Shown one piece after another: positions 8,615 through 16,612 of a stretch of DNA of 37,297 nucleotides (position 1 is the first letter of the stretch; each line of letters begins with the position of its first letter). Made by a program: the position numbers and the translations under genes. Below the pieces are notes generated by a model. It was not told the origin of the DNA. It did no database searches and saw only the letters and a list, made by a program, of their open reading frames with translations. Source of the DNA: Bradyrhizobium sp. Tv2a-2 (GTDB lineage: Bacteria > Pseudomonadota > Alphaproteobacteria > Rhizobiales > Xanthobacteraceae); the NCBI RefSeq assembly GCF_000472425.1, contig NZ_AXAI01000041.1:1-37297 (forward strand), given 5' to 3'.

Positions 8615-10069
8615 TTAAGACGCGGACGGCGGTGAAACTCCGATGACGGCAAGCGTGGTCAGCCCCGCGTAGATGCAGAAGCCGGCGCCAATGGCTGCAA
8701 ACAAGCCGGTCTCGCCGAGACCGAACCCATAGACCGCTGCGAGCCCCGCGCCCGCGCTCACGAGCAGCCGCACCGCGTTCGCGATCATCGCGGCGAAGCC
8801 GCGGCCGTATCCTTGACAAACAAAGAACAGCCCAAGGCCAAGACCGAAGAAGACATAGAACGGTCCGACGATTCGCAGATACATGGCGCCAAGCCGCGCA
8901 ACTTCGGCGTCGTCGCTGAACAGGCGCAGCCACATGCTGGGACGCGCCCCCACTATCAGTCCCACGATACCGCAAACGAGCGCGATCGTTGCCGCGCCCG
9001 TCCAGGCGATCCGGCGAGCACGGTCAAATTGCTGCGCGCCCCAATTCGTCCCCACCATAGCTACGATAGCCGTTCCAAAGCCGAACGCGATGGGCTGCAT
9101 GATGTATTCGAGCCGCGACCCCATCGCGTAGCCGATTGCGGCTTCGGGCCCGAACTGGCCGGCGATTCCAGTCAGCACGACCACCGACAGGTTCGTGATC
9201 GCGGTATTGATCAGGCCCGGCACGCCGACCTTGAGAATATCGGCGAACAATGCCCATCGGGGCGCCACTCCGAAGAAACTCAAACGAACGATCGAACGGG
9301 ACGAGCGCAGGTAGCCGATCATCATAAGACTTCCGGCACCGAAGGGAATCACCAGTCCCCATCCGGCACCCGCAGGCCCCATCGCAGGAAACGGTCCATA
9401 TCCGAACATCAGTGCAGGCGCGAGCGCGATGTGAGTGATCACGCAAGCGACAAGGACGCCCGCATGCAGGCCCATGTTGCCTGTTCCGCGCACCGCGTTG
9501 CCGAGCAGGTTGAGCACGGTGATACAGACAGCGCCGCCGAAGGCTGCGTTCGCGTACGACCGCGCGTCGATCAACATTTTGTCGCGGCCGCCCATCCATC
9601 CGAAGAGAGAAGGAGCGGCGAGCAGCATCACCGTCGAGAAGATTGCGCCCAGCCCAACGGCAAGCAAGAACGCGTGGAACGTCAGCTCGTCGGCCCGCTC
9701 GCGATTTTCCGCTCCGAGCGCACGCGCAACGGCTGACGACACGCCTGCGCCCATGCCGCTATTGGTGGTTTGCAGAACAAGCATGATCCAGGGAAACGCC
9801 AGTGACGCTCCTGCAAGCGCATCCGTTCCAATTTTTCCTAGGAAGAAGCCGTCGAAGGTGATCACGGCGACGAATGCGATCAGGTTGAGAATATTTGGCG
9901 CTGCCAGCCGCAGCAGCGTCGCTAGGATCGGTCCCTCCAGCAGCAGTTTCGTTCGAGCGGGCACCGGACGCGCCACGGGCGGGGCCTGCGGTCCCCCGAA
10001 CATCAGCAGCGGAGCGATTTTGCAAAATGTTGCCGGGGACGATGCAATCCTATAGGGCATCTGGATCAT
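8615..10069 (-). CDS. MATE-family multidrug/toxin efflux transporter
   Basis: The product (up to 484 residues) is an inner-membrane antiporter of the MATE family, which exports cationic drugs or metabolites using a sodium or proton gradient. About twelve hydrophobic segments in two similar halves are visible. Family features include LLRLAAPNILNLIAF in the first helix, AVARALGAENRERAD after the second and a matching GTNWGAQQFDRARRIAW in the second half. The start is uncertain: ATGs at 10069, 10060 and 10003 all lack a clear ribosome-binding site, and 10003 gives the more usual short leader. It lies downstream of the GST gene on the same strand with a short gap, and may be co-transcribed. Confidence 0.88.
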   Translation of the reverse strand: MIQMPYRIASSPATFCKIAPLLMFGGPQAPPVARPVPARTKLLLEGPILATLLRLAAPNILNLIAFVAVITFDGFFLGKIGTDALAGASLAFPWIMLVLQTTNSGMGAGVSSAVARALGAENRERADELTFHAFLLAVGLGAIFSTVMLLAAPSLFGWMGGRDKMLIDARSYANAAFGGAVCITVLNLLGNAVRGTGNMGLHAGVLVACVITHIALAPALMFGYGPFPAMGPAGAGWGLVIPFGAGSLMMIGYLRSSRSIVRLSFFGVAPRWALFADILKVGVPGLINTAITNLSVVVLTGIAGQFGPEAAIGYAMGSRLEYIMQPIAFGFGTAIVAMVGTNWGAQQFDRARRIAWTGAATIALVCGIVGLIVGARPSMWLRLFSDDAEVARLGAMYLRIVGPFYVFFGLGLGLFFVCQGYGRGFAAMIANAVRLLVSAGAGLAAVYGFGLGETGLFAAIGAGFCIYAGLTTLAVIGVSPPSAS

Positions 10070-10110
10070 CAGAAAGTGCGTGCGGGATGAGGATTCATGA
10101 ACGTGACATT

Positions 10111-10803
10111 TCAGTATTTCGGCCTATGTGAATTCGCCCATTCGCGCGCGTGAAGAATGGGTTCGCGCCGCGGCAGGATCGAACGCTGCTTCTTCGTGGC
10201 GGGCAAATTCTCCATGCGCTCGCGCCAACGGCTGAAGGCTGGGAATTTCGGATACAACTTGCCGCCTTCCTCGGTGAGGCTGAACGCAAACGTGCTGGGC
10301 AGGATAAAGAAGTCGGCAAGCGAGAGCTCGGAACCGAGCACGTAATCCTGCCCGTGCGACAGCTCGCGCTCGAGAACGCCGAGTCCGAGCTCGACCTTGG
10401 GCATCGCATGCGCCACCACTTTTTCGTCGGATGCTATGCCAAGCTCCGGAAAGACAAGCCGCTCATGCGTCACGTGATAGATCATGTAGGGGTAGTAGTA
10501 GGAATTGACTGCGCTGATCCACTGGTTCATGCGGCCGCGGGCGCGCACGTCCTGCGGCGTCAGCTTCGGGCCGGCAAAGGCTTCGTCGATATAGGAGACG
10601 ATCGCGCTGGTCTCATAGATGGTGAAGTCGCCGTGACCCAAGATCGGCACGCGATCGAAGGGGTGCAACGCCAGATGTTCGGGCTTGCCCATCACCGTTT
10701 CAAGATCGTGAAAGGTGTAGGGCACGTTCTTATGGGTCAGCACGAGCCTCACGATGTTGACGAAGGTGCTTCGCGGAAACCCGTAGACGATCGGATCTGT
10801 CAT
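10111..10803 (-). CDS. glutathione S-transferase family protein
   Basis: The 230-residue cytosolic product has the two GST domains. The N-terminal thioredoxin-like half (1-80) begins IVYGFPRSTFVNIVRLVL and carries the glutathione-binding turn VPILGHGDFTIYETSAIVSYI, where the Glu-Thr-Ser replaces the usual Glu-Ser. The all-helical C-terminal half contains the N-capping-type motif SLADFFILPSTFAF. Such enzymes conjugate glutathione to electrophiles or reduce peroxides; the substrate cannot be told. It starts 17 bases after the DUF1127 gene ends and is followed by the MATE gene, so the three may form a detoxification operon divergent from the LysR regulator at 11190. Confidence 0.9.
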   Translation of the reverse strand: MTDPIVYGFPRSTFVNIVRLVLTHKNVPYTFHDLETVMGKPEHLALHPFDRVPILGHGDFTIYETSAIVSYIDEAFAGPKLTPQDVRARGRMNQWISAVNSYYYPYMIYHVTHERLVFPELGIASDEKVVAHAMPKVELGLGVLERELSHGQDYVLGSELSLADFFILPSTFAFSLTEEGGKLYPKFPAFSRWRERMENLPATKKQRSILPRREPILHAREWANSHRPKY

Positions 10804-10819
10804 TGAAATTCGCTTTCAA

Positions 10820-11071
10820 TCATATGGAATGAATGTAGACATCGGTCAGCTCGAAGATGGACCTCCCCGCTTCTTCCAACGCCTCTTCCCGGGTCACTCC
10901 GATATCCGCGAGCAGATGAGGATCGTCGGCGAGGTCGCGGAGCAACTTGCGCTGGCTGTGCCGAGCCAATCGAAGGCTCCATCGGCGCCAGCCTCTGGCG
11001 AGCGCCGCTCCCCAATTTTTCTGATGAAGTCGCGAGCCCGGTGGGGCCGGCCGCATGATCAGCGTCAGCAT
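10820..11071 (-). CDS. DUF1127 (YjiS-like) small protein
   Basis: The C-terminal half (RHSQRKLLRDLADDPHLLADIGVTREEA) is a DUF1127 motif, a short Arg-rich helical domain linked in other alphaproteobacteria to RNA and phosphate/C-N metabolism, though its role here is unknown. An ATG at 11071 with CGGAG seven bases upstream gives 83 residues; the frame can be extended to a TTG at 11116. It is head-to-head with a GcvA-type LysR gene, an arrangement often seen for DUF1127 genes, and sits just ahead of the GST gene. Confidence 0.78.
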   Translation of the reverse strand: MLTLIMRPAPPGSRLHQKNWGAALARGWRRWSLRLARHSQRKLLRDLADDPHLLADIGVTREEALEEAGRSIFELTDVYIHSI

Positions 11072-11189
11072 CGACAAGCTCCGAAACTGGTGAAATACTG
11101 GTTTAGAACTTTTCAATAGGTCAGCCGGTGAGTTGCCGGCAAACCATGCTTTCTCTTGCTTGCCCCAGTTTTTCTAATGAAGTTGAGCG
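11010..11189. promoter_or_regulatory. pair of 20-base direct repeats near the LysR gene
   Basis: CCCCAATTTTTCTGATGAAG at 11010 and CCCCAGTTTTTCTAATGAAG at 11163 differ at two of 20 positions and are 153 bases apart. The second ends just before the LysR start codon; the first lies inside the 5' part of the DUF1127 reading frame. They could be paired regulator sites or an old tandem duplication. Confidence 0.45.
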
Positions 11190-12107
11190 ATGCGCCCTCG
11201 CCTGCCGGCATTGAACAACCTGAAAGCATTCGAGGCTGCTGCTCGCCACGAGAGCTTTACGCGTGCCGCTGAAGAGCTCTGTGTGACACAAGGCGCGGTG
11301 AGCCAGCAGGTGAAGGCTCTTGAAGAAGGGCTCGGCATCAAGCTATTCAACCGCGAACGGCAACGCCTGATCATCACCGAGGCTGGCCGCGATTATCTCA
11401 TGGTCGTGCGCGATGCGCTCGACCGCATAGCCATTGGCACCGAGCGGCTGCTACAGCGTCAGAATGCCGGTGTGCTGACAGTGAGCACGTCGCCGGACTT
11501 CGCGGCCAAGTGGCTCGTGCACCGCCTGGGCCATTTCGCTGAGGCGCATTCCGGTATCGACCTGCGCGTCTCGGCGACACTGCATCATGTCGATTTCGCG
11601 CGAGAGGAAGTTGACCTTGCCGTGCGGCACGGTGAGGGTAGTTGGCCGGGGCTTGATGCCGTCCAACTAAGCGCTGAGCAGCTCTTTGCCGTTTGCAGTC
11701 CCAAGCTCCTGACTGGGCGCCAACGGCTCAGTAAGCCGGCCGACATCCTGAAGTTTCCACTGATCCATCTCGATAGCCGAGCCGATTGGACAAGATGGCT
11801 GCGCGCGGCTGACGTTGACGATGCAGGCGCCGCCCACGGCACGGTTCTAAACCGGGCAAGTATGGTGATCGACGCCGCCATCAACGGTCAGGGCGTGGCA
11901 TTGGCGCGAACCACACTGGCGGCTTGGGACCTGATCAACGGTCGCCTGGTGCGGCCCTTTCTGGATTCGCTGCCCCTGTCCAAGACCTACTGGATCATCT
12001 GTCCGAAGGCGACTTCGAACGTGCCCAAGATCGTCACCTTCCGGAGCTGGTTGTTGGCTGAGGCGACGGAAGACGCGCGTCGCCTGAAGCTGGCGCTGCG
12101 ACCATAG
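11190..12107 (+). CDS. LysR-type regulator, GcvA-like
   Basis: The 305-residue product is a DNA-binding transcription regulator of the LysR family, GcvA-like branch. The N-terminal winged helix-turn-helix is clear (LPALNNLKAFEAAARHESFT, then AAEELCVTQGAVSQQVKALE, residues 5-45), and the effector-binding domain follows (about 95-300) with the GcvA-type signature REEVDLAVRHGEG. Length is normal. It is divergent from the DUF1127-GST-MATE genes, so those are its most likely targets. The effector is unknown. Confidence 0.9.
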   Translation: MRPRLPALNNLKAFEAAARHESFTRAAEELCVTQGAVSQQVKALEEGLGIKLFNRERQRLIITEAGRDYLMVVRDALDRIAIGTERLLQRQNAGVLTVSTSPDFAAKWLVHRLGHFAEAHSGIDLRVSATLHHVDFAREEVDLAVRHGEGSWPGLDAVQLSAEQLFAVCSPKLLTGRQRLSKPADILKFPLIHLDSRADWTRWLRAADVDDAGAAHGTVLNRASMVIDAAINGQGVALARTTLAAWDLINGRLVRPFLDSLPLSKTYWIICPKATSNVPKIVTFRSWLLAEATEDARRLKLALRP

Positions 12108-12253
12108 GCTCGAAGCCGACCGGCAATTAGGTCCCACTCGTCTTTGTCGGGCAGTTCCGCATGTTGCGTTAGGCTGGCAACACACATCCGTGATCTCTGA
12201 ACCAAGCCCAGAACGCGCCGTTGAAGAAGGTGCTCCGACGAAGGAGAAGGCTC

Positions 12254-12550
12254 ATGAGGACTTTTGTAGTGCGGGCTTTGTTGGCCGTTTCCCCGCTCGG
12301 TTTCGCGATCGCTCCAGCGGGATTACCGCCGGTTCAAGCCCAGTCCACCCCCGTTCAAACGGAACAAACGCTTCACCAGTCAGATCAATCCCGAGACCGG
12401 GATCGCAGTCGCGCGGAAGACGTCAGGATTGGGCGCGATTGGAAGGCTCAGGGAGGCGAGAACGCTCACGTCGGGCCCGCTTCGGCGGATCAGGATCACC
12501 AAACCATAGGCCGCAACTGGCGCGCGCATCCCGACAACCGCGATCACTAG
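12254..12550 (+). CDS. small secreted charged protein, hypothetical
   Basis: The 98-residue product starts with a signal peptide (MRTFVVRALLAVSPLGFAIA) and a likely cleavage after VQAQ, followed by a hydrophilic, Asp/Arg/Gln-rich mature part with a repeated motif: IGRDWKAQGGEN and later IGRNWRAHPDN. It is probably periplasmic and disordered. The ATG at 12254 is preferred over 12221 because AAGGAGAAGG is properly spaced before it. The function is unknown. It is convergent with the outer-membrane-like gene ending at 12558. Confidence 0.65.
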   Translation: MRTFVVRALLAVSPLGFAIAPAGLPPVQAQSTPVQTEQTLHQSDQSRDRDRSRAEDVRIGRDWKAQGGENAHVGPASADQDHQTIGRNWRAHPDNRDH

Positions 12551-12557
12551 GCTTAGG

Positions 12558-13370
12558 CTATCGAGGTAAAGTTGGTGACGCTCGGCGCTGCGCGTGATCT
12601 CCGAAAAAGGAAAGTGGAAAGCCGAAGGTCACGCCCGCGCGGATCTCGTTCACCGGGTGGCCCCCGGTGAGCGCGTGACGTACAGCGACATCGAAGCTGA
12701 GATCATCGCTCACGCGGTAAATCAGTCCGACCAAGCCGGAGAATGTTTCCTCCTTCCCGAACTCGTTCTCGTAGAAGACTTCGGCGACGGGGCGAACGGT
12801 CCACGTGTTTGGTCCTTCGACGATAGCGTCGAGGAAGAGATCGCCGTGATGGTCGCGGGTAAGCGCAGTCTGGGCATTCAGGTGGATAGTGCCCCAATCC
12901 CAGCGTTGCGAAACGATGCCGGCGAAGCTCGCGCCGACGCCGGAATCGCCGGTGCTGTCCGGAAGAAGGACGCCAAATTCAGTCGCAACGCTTGGGCCGG
13001 TCTTATCCTGCAGGCTCCCGGGTACGATCACGTGCTTGAGGAACGCTCCGGCTGCCGTCAGGCTCGTCGGTCCCATCGGCGAGAGCGGTGTCTGTCCCTG
13101 GCCTTCGAAGACGGCTTCCCAACCCTCGCTGAAACCGTAGTTGATGACCACGTCCGGCGCGATCAGGCTTGTCCCGCTCTCATCGTGCAAAGGTCCCGCC
13201 GGCTGAAATTCAATCTCCATTTCACCTTCCTTCGCGACCGCTGCATCGGTGCCGTCGAACGGGCGATAGGCCGACGCCGGAGTAGACCAGGCGACGAATC
13301 CCGATGCGACGATAAAGCCGGCCGCAAGGTGTCTTCGGAAGCTTCGAAAACTTCGAGCGCGTTTGGCCAT
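12558..13370 (-). CDS. outer-membrane beta-barrel-like protein, hypothetical
   Basis: The 270-residue product has an N-terminal signal peptide (FIVASGFVAWSTPASA) followed by alternating strands rich in Gly and aromatic residues (APDVVINYGFSEGWEAVFEG, IVSQRWDWGTIHLNAQ, GLVGLIYRVSDDLSFDVAVR) and a final strand IRAGVTFGFPLSFF. This pattern fits a small outer-membrane barrel. The start at 13370 is chosen over 13556 because the longer form would overlap the upstream gene by 160 bases and the ATG at 13370 has GAGGAA upstream and leads into the signal peptide. It is the last gene of the chromate-like cluster, 25 bases after the beta-propeller gene. Confidence 0.72.
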   Translation of the reverse strand: MAKRARSFRSFRRHLAAGFIVASGFVAWSTPASAYRPFDGTDAAVAKEGEMEIEFQPAGPLHDESGTSLIAPDVVINYGFSEGWEAVFEGQGQTPLSPMGPTSLTAAGAFLKHVIVPGSLQDKTGPSVATEFGVLLPDSTGDSGVGASFAGIVSQRWDWGTIHLNAQTALTRDHHGDLFLDAIVEGPNTWTVRPVAEVFYENEFGKEETFSGLVGLIYRVSDDLSFDVAVRHALTGGHPVNEIRAGVTFGFPLSFFGDHAQRRASPTLPR

Positions 13371-13395
13371 GCGCCGGTTCCTCGCAAAATCCGTC

Positions 13396-14400
13396 TCAAG
13401 GCATTGGCTTGAACACCCAAATAGCGGCCGGCCCGGCCAGGCTGGTCCGGACTGCGACAAGCAGACGGTCCATCTCCGGTACGAAAAGCGATGTTCGCGC
13501 GCCTGTTGCGGTCGGTAGGCGCGCGATCCGTCGATAGAGCGAGCCGTCGATTTCAAATACGTCGACGTAACCTGCCCCGCAGCTCACATAGACGCGTCCC
13601 CGCCTCGCATCTACGAAGAGGTCGTCGACATCGCCACATGTCTCGGCGCGTGCGATCGGTTTTCCGTCCGTCGAGAAGACGGCAAGCTCGGCGGGACTGC
13701 GGTACACCAGGAGGACACGACTTCGCTCGCGATCAAGGGTCATTGCGAAATTGGCCGCCTTATCCATCCGCCAGTTAGCGAGCTGCCTTCCTGTACCACC
13801 GTCCACCACAGTGACCGCGTGCGCATCAGGCAGGTTGACGAAGATTCGACCAGTGTTCGGATCAATTTGGAAGCTTTCCGGATGCGCCTTCAGGGATATG
13901 GTTTGGACCTTTCCGCGAGTGGACGGATCAAGCACCGCCAGGCCGCCATCACCATAGCCGACGATGACGCGCTTTGCCGTCGCGTCGATGCGGACGTTGT
14001 CGGCATCGCTCCCGAGCTCGACGCGTCCAATTGCCTTGTACTCGTCGGCATCGTAAAACCGCACTGAACCATCGCGGGCATTGGCGACATAGAGGGTGTC
14101 GGTTGATGGCTCATAGCCGACGCCTTGCGGCTCACTCAGCCCGGATATGGTGCGAAGCAGATTGTGAGTGGCCAGGTCGACGACGCCGACACTGTCATTG
14201 CCGAGCTCGGCCACAAACACGCGCTGCCGCTTCACGTCAATCGCCAAATGATCGATCCGGCCACGCACATCACCGAGCAAAATCTTGGCTTCGAGTCGGA
14301 GAGGCGCCTTATCCTCTGGCGAGTGAGCGGCCGCCGCCGTGCCGGTGAGCATCATCATGCCTGCCGAGACCACGATCATCATCCGAAGCGGATGTGGCAT
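13396..14400 (-). CDS. YVTN-type beta-propeller secreted protein
   Basis: The 334-residue product has a signal peptide (MPHPLRMMIVVSAGMMMLTG, then TAAAA) and repeated 40-45 residue blades typical of YVTN/NHL propellers: HLAIDVKRQRVFVAELGNDS, YEPSTDTLYVANARDGSVRF, IDATAKRVIVGYGDGGLAVL, IDPNTGRIFVNLPDAHAVTV and DARRGRVYVSCGAGYVDVF. It is probably periplasmic and acts in binding or scaffolding; no catalytic residues can be assigned. The ATG at 14400 follows an AAGGGGGG stretch; the longer frame from 14649 would run through the broken chrA gene and lacks a signal sequence. Confidence 0.82.
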   Translation of the reverse strand: MPHPLRMMIVVSAGMMMLTGTAAAAHSPEDKAPLRLEAKILLGDVRGRIDHLAIDVKRQRVFVAELGNDSVGVVDLATHNLLRTISGLSEPQGVGYEPSTDTLYVANARDGSVRFYDADEYKAIGRVELGSDADNVRIDATAKRVIVGYGDGGLAVLDPSTRGKVQTISLKAHPESFQIDPNTGRIFVNLPDAHAVTVVDGGTGRQLANWRMDKAANFAMTLDRERSRVLLVYRSPAELAVFSTDGKPIARAETCGDVDDLFVDARRGRVYVSCGAGYVDVFEIDGSLYRRIARLPTATGARTSLFVPEMDRLLVAVRTSLAGPAAIWVFKPMP

Positions 14401-14438
14401 TTCGTCCCCCCTTCGCTCAGTATGCCGGACGCCGCCCG

Positions 14439-14893
14439 TCAATCGAGATGTTCTGACGCCGTCGAGAACTGCTTTCCCGCCAGCAGGACAATCTTGACCT
14501 CCGGCCGATCCCCTTCCAGTTGTGGCATGACGCTGACGACGCGCACGATGGCGGTGACCGGCTGCAGGTCGCCGAGATAGACATAGAGCGCACCGAGCGC
14601 GGCGACGATAATGAAGTTCGGCAGGATGAAGGCCCAACCGCCGGCCCACGCGCCCCAGAAGCCGCCGCGCAGGTAGGAAATGTAGATGCCGACCTGAATC
14701 GCGAGCGGCCCGGGCAGCGATTGGCAGGCGATGGCCTCACGCATCTGATCCTTGGTCAGCCACTTCTTCCCGTCGACCAGTTCGCGCTCCATCTGGCCGA
14801 CAAGCGCCACCGGTCCGCCGAAACCGAGACAACCGAGCCGGAGGAAATAACGGACCAATTCGCCTATCCGGCCCTGCTCGCGTTGTCTTCATA
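14439..14893 (-). pseudogene. chrA: chromate transporter ChrA fragment (frameshifted and truncated)
   Basis: Residues from VRYFLRLGCLGFGGPVALVG through WAGGWAFILPNFIIVAALGA match the first membrane repeat of CHR-family transporters, which export chromate. The intact family has about 400 residues; here homology stops after about 110, at YVYLGDLQPVTAI. The last 35 codons (ending GKQFSTASEHLD) do not look like ChrA and may be the end of another gene joined by deletion. At the 5' end an ATG at 14893 with GGTGGGGG upstream reads MKTTRAGP in a different frame; the ChrA frame (RIGELVRYFL) meets a stop upstream, so one base has probably been gained near 14870. Two independent lesions make a functional exporter unlikely. 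Confidence 0.75.
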
Positions 14894-14908
14894 GTGCCCC
14901 CACCTTCC

Positions 14909-15853
14909 TCAGCTCTTGCCGCTTGCCGTCTTGTCGAGCGCCGCGCGCAGGCCCTTGGCGAGCTTGATCGCATCGTCATTGGCCCAGAAGTGCATGAAGA
15001 AGAGACGCGGCTCTTCGTCGAGCATGTGGCTGTGCAGCGCTGTCACCTCGATGCCGTGCGTCCGCAGCGCCATGATCACGGGATTGACCTCGTCGGCGGT
15101 CATCACGAAATCACCTGTGATCGCCGCCTTGCCGCCGTCGGTCGGCTGGAAGCCGATGCCGGTGGCGACGCCAAGCGGACCGGCCGGGCTCAAGGTCATG
15201 CCGTCTTGCTTGATCGGATCGCGCCTTGGCACGCCGAACTGGTACACGCCGCCATTGTCTTTCCCCTTGACGCCAATGATCTGGTCGAGCTGGGCGGTGT
15301 CGAGATCGACGGCCGGCGGAGGCGTGATCGAAGCGGCAACAGTGAGCGGCGTCTTGCTTTCAGCGAGCCCATCGCGGATGGCGGTCGCGATCTTGACGGG
15401 ATCACCATGTCCGGCGACGTGCATGTAGAACGTCTCGGGGTTGGCGCGCAGCAGATGATTGTGGACGGCGGTGATCTCGAGGCCACTCGCGATCATCTTC
15501 GCCATGACCGGATTGATCTCGGAATCCAGCAGCACCAGGTCGCCCATCACCATGACGCCGCCTTGCATGGGCTTGAACGCGACCCAGCCGCCGAGCGCCA
15601 GCGCGGGCTTGATAGTCACGCTGTCCAACGTCACCGAAAGGTCGCTGCGCGGGAAACCGTAGCGGTGGACGTCGCCTCCCACCACTGGCTTCCGACCGAG
15701 GACTTCGTCAACCTTCTGCCAGTCGACATCCTGGGCATGGGCGGCCGAGACAAAGGGTTCGGTGAATACCCGCCAGTCGACATTTTGTGCCCCCGCGGCG
15801 GTCGTCAGAACAACGGCGACGATGGATGCCGTGGTCCAGAGCGTCTTGCGCAT
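14909..15853 (-). CDS. DUF1259 (LppY/LpqO-like) secreted protein
   Basis: The 314-residue product has a signal peptide (MRKTLWTTASIVAVVLTTAA) and two copies of the DUF1259 domain. The copies share strong features: HRYGFPRSDLSVTLDSVTIK against YQFGVPRRDPIKQDGMTLSP, MVMGDLVLLDSEINPVM against AITGDFVMTADEVNPVI, and ITAVHNHLLRANPETFYMH against VTALHSHMLDEEPRLFFMH. The conserved His pairs could bind metal, but no activity is established. GGAG eight bases before the ATG supports the start. It lies just upstream of the damaged chrA gene; DUF1259 proteins are often neighbours of chromate genes. Confidence 0.88.
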   Translation of the reverse strand: MRKTLWTTASIVAVVLTTAAGAQNVDWRVFTEPFVSAAHAQDVDWQKVDEVLGRKPVVGGDVHRYGFPRSDLSVTLDSVTIKPALALGGWVAFKPMQGGVMVMGDLVLLDSEINPVMAKMIASGLEITAVHNHLLRANPETFYMHVAGHGDPVKIATAIRDGLAESKTPLTVAASITPPPAVDLDTAQLDQIIGVKGKDNGGVYQFGVPRRDPIKQDGMTLSPAGPLGVATGIGFQPTDGGKAAITGDFVMTADEVNPVIMALRTHGIEVTALHSHMLDEEPRLFFMHFWANDDAIKLAKGLRAALDKTASGKS

Positions 15854-15915
15854 GTGTATCTCCTTGAATAGCTTGTTTGCGCTGCCCCTGTTCGTGCTTC
15901 CGTCTGGATCGCTGC

Positions 15916-16269
15916 CTATCGCTTCATGAGACCGACGATCGTCTTCGCTCCATTGATATTCTGAATGGTGACTTCGACCTTATCGCCGTAGCGCACCGCG
16001 CTGAAGAGAAGGCCGTCCTGGACCTTGAGTTCCTCGGCCATCGCCGACGATTGTTGGATCTTGATCGTGTCGTTACGTTCGTCGACGCTTGCGACGACGC
16101 CGCGAACGACCTCGGCTCGTGATGACGGAGCGATTCCAACAGTCTGGCTTGCCGCAGGCCGGGCCCGCTCGGCCTCCGTCGAATCGTCGGCGGCCGCCAG
16201 CGAAGGCAAGCTCATCCCCACAATGCTCGTGGTGATGGCTGCGAACACAAGGCGAATGATAGACGGCAT
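15916..16269 (-). CDS. small periplasmic protein of the chromate-like cluster
   Basis: The 117-residue product has a signal peptide (LVFAAITTSIVGMSLPSLAA) and a C-terminal small beta domain: VVRGVVASVDERNDTIKIQQ, then ELKVQDGLLFSAVRYGDKVE and VTIQNINGAKTIVGLMK. This is similar in layout to CusF/DUF1344-type OB-like periplasmic proteins, but no Met/His metal-binding set is evident. The ATG at 16269 has GGATGA upstream; the frame also has a TTG one codon earlier. It sits between the PepSY and DUF1259 genes with short gaps and is likely co-transcribed. Confidence 0.72.
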   Translation of the reverse strand: MPSIIRLVFAAITTSIVGMSLPSLAAADDSTEAERARPAASQTVGIAPSSRAEVVRGVVASVDERNDTIKIQQSSAMAEELKVQDGLLFSAVRYGDKVEVTIQNINGAKTIVGLMKR

Positions 16270-16310
16270 CAAATGTCATCCTTTCAGCGTTGGTATTGCA
16301 GGATCCGCAA

Positions 16311-16547
16311 CTAGCGATTCCGTTGCTTGATCTGACCGCTGCTATCGACGACAAGATCAACTTCCTTGCCGTCTTTCGTGGCCTTGACGGCTATGCCCTC
16401 GGCCGTCGACTTGCCTTCTCCGACTTGGGAATAGCCGGCGGCCTGGAGCTTGGCGACGAGTTCCTGCTGCGTCAGTGCGTGGGCCGGGACGAGCCAGCCC
16501 GTCATAGTCAGGCAAAAGATCATAGGTGAGATAGTTCGCATCCTCAT
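16311..16547 (-). CDS. PepSY-domain small secreted protein
   Basis: The 78-residue product has a signal peptide (MRMRTISPMIFCLTMTGWLV, then PAHA) followed by a single PepSY-type unit: LTQQELVAKLQAAGYSQVGE, then AVKATKDGKEVDLVVDSSGQ. PepSY units are short periplasmic modules that bind or inhibit partner proteins. AGGAG seven bases before the ATG at 16547 supports this start; the longer frame from 16616 overlaps the chrB-like gene and lacks support. It is the second gene of the cluster. Confidence 0.82.
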   Translation of the reverse strand: MRMRTISPMIFCLTMTGWLVPAHALTQQELVAKLQAAGYSQVGEGKSTAEGIAVKATKDGKEVDLVVDSSGQIKQRNR

Positions 16548-16612
16548 GCTGCGCTCCTGTTTTATCCGCCCCATGTTCGATTGCACCTTCACGTGCATGG
16601 CCGTGATCCCGG

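Noticed and set aside
8813..9736. 307-codon plus-strand frame opposite the MATE gene
   Set aside because: Composition rich in Arg, His, Asp and Gln with no hydrophobic core; it is the antisense shadow of a clear MATE transporter.
13371..13556. N-terminal extension of the outer-membrane-like protein
   Set aside because: It overlaps the beta-propeller gene by 160 bases and precedes the signal peptide, which starts after the ATG at 13370.
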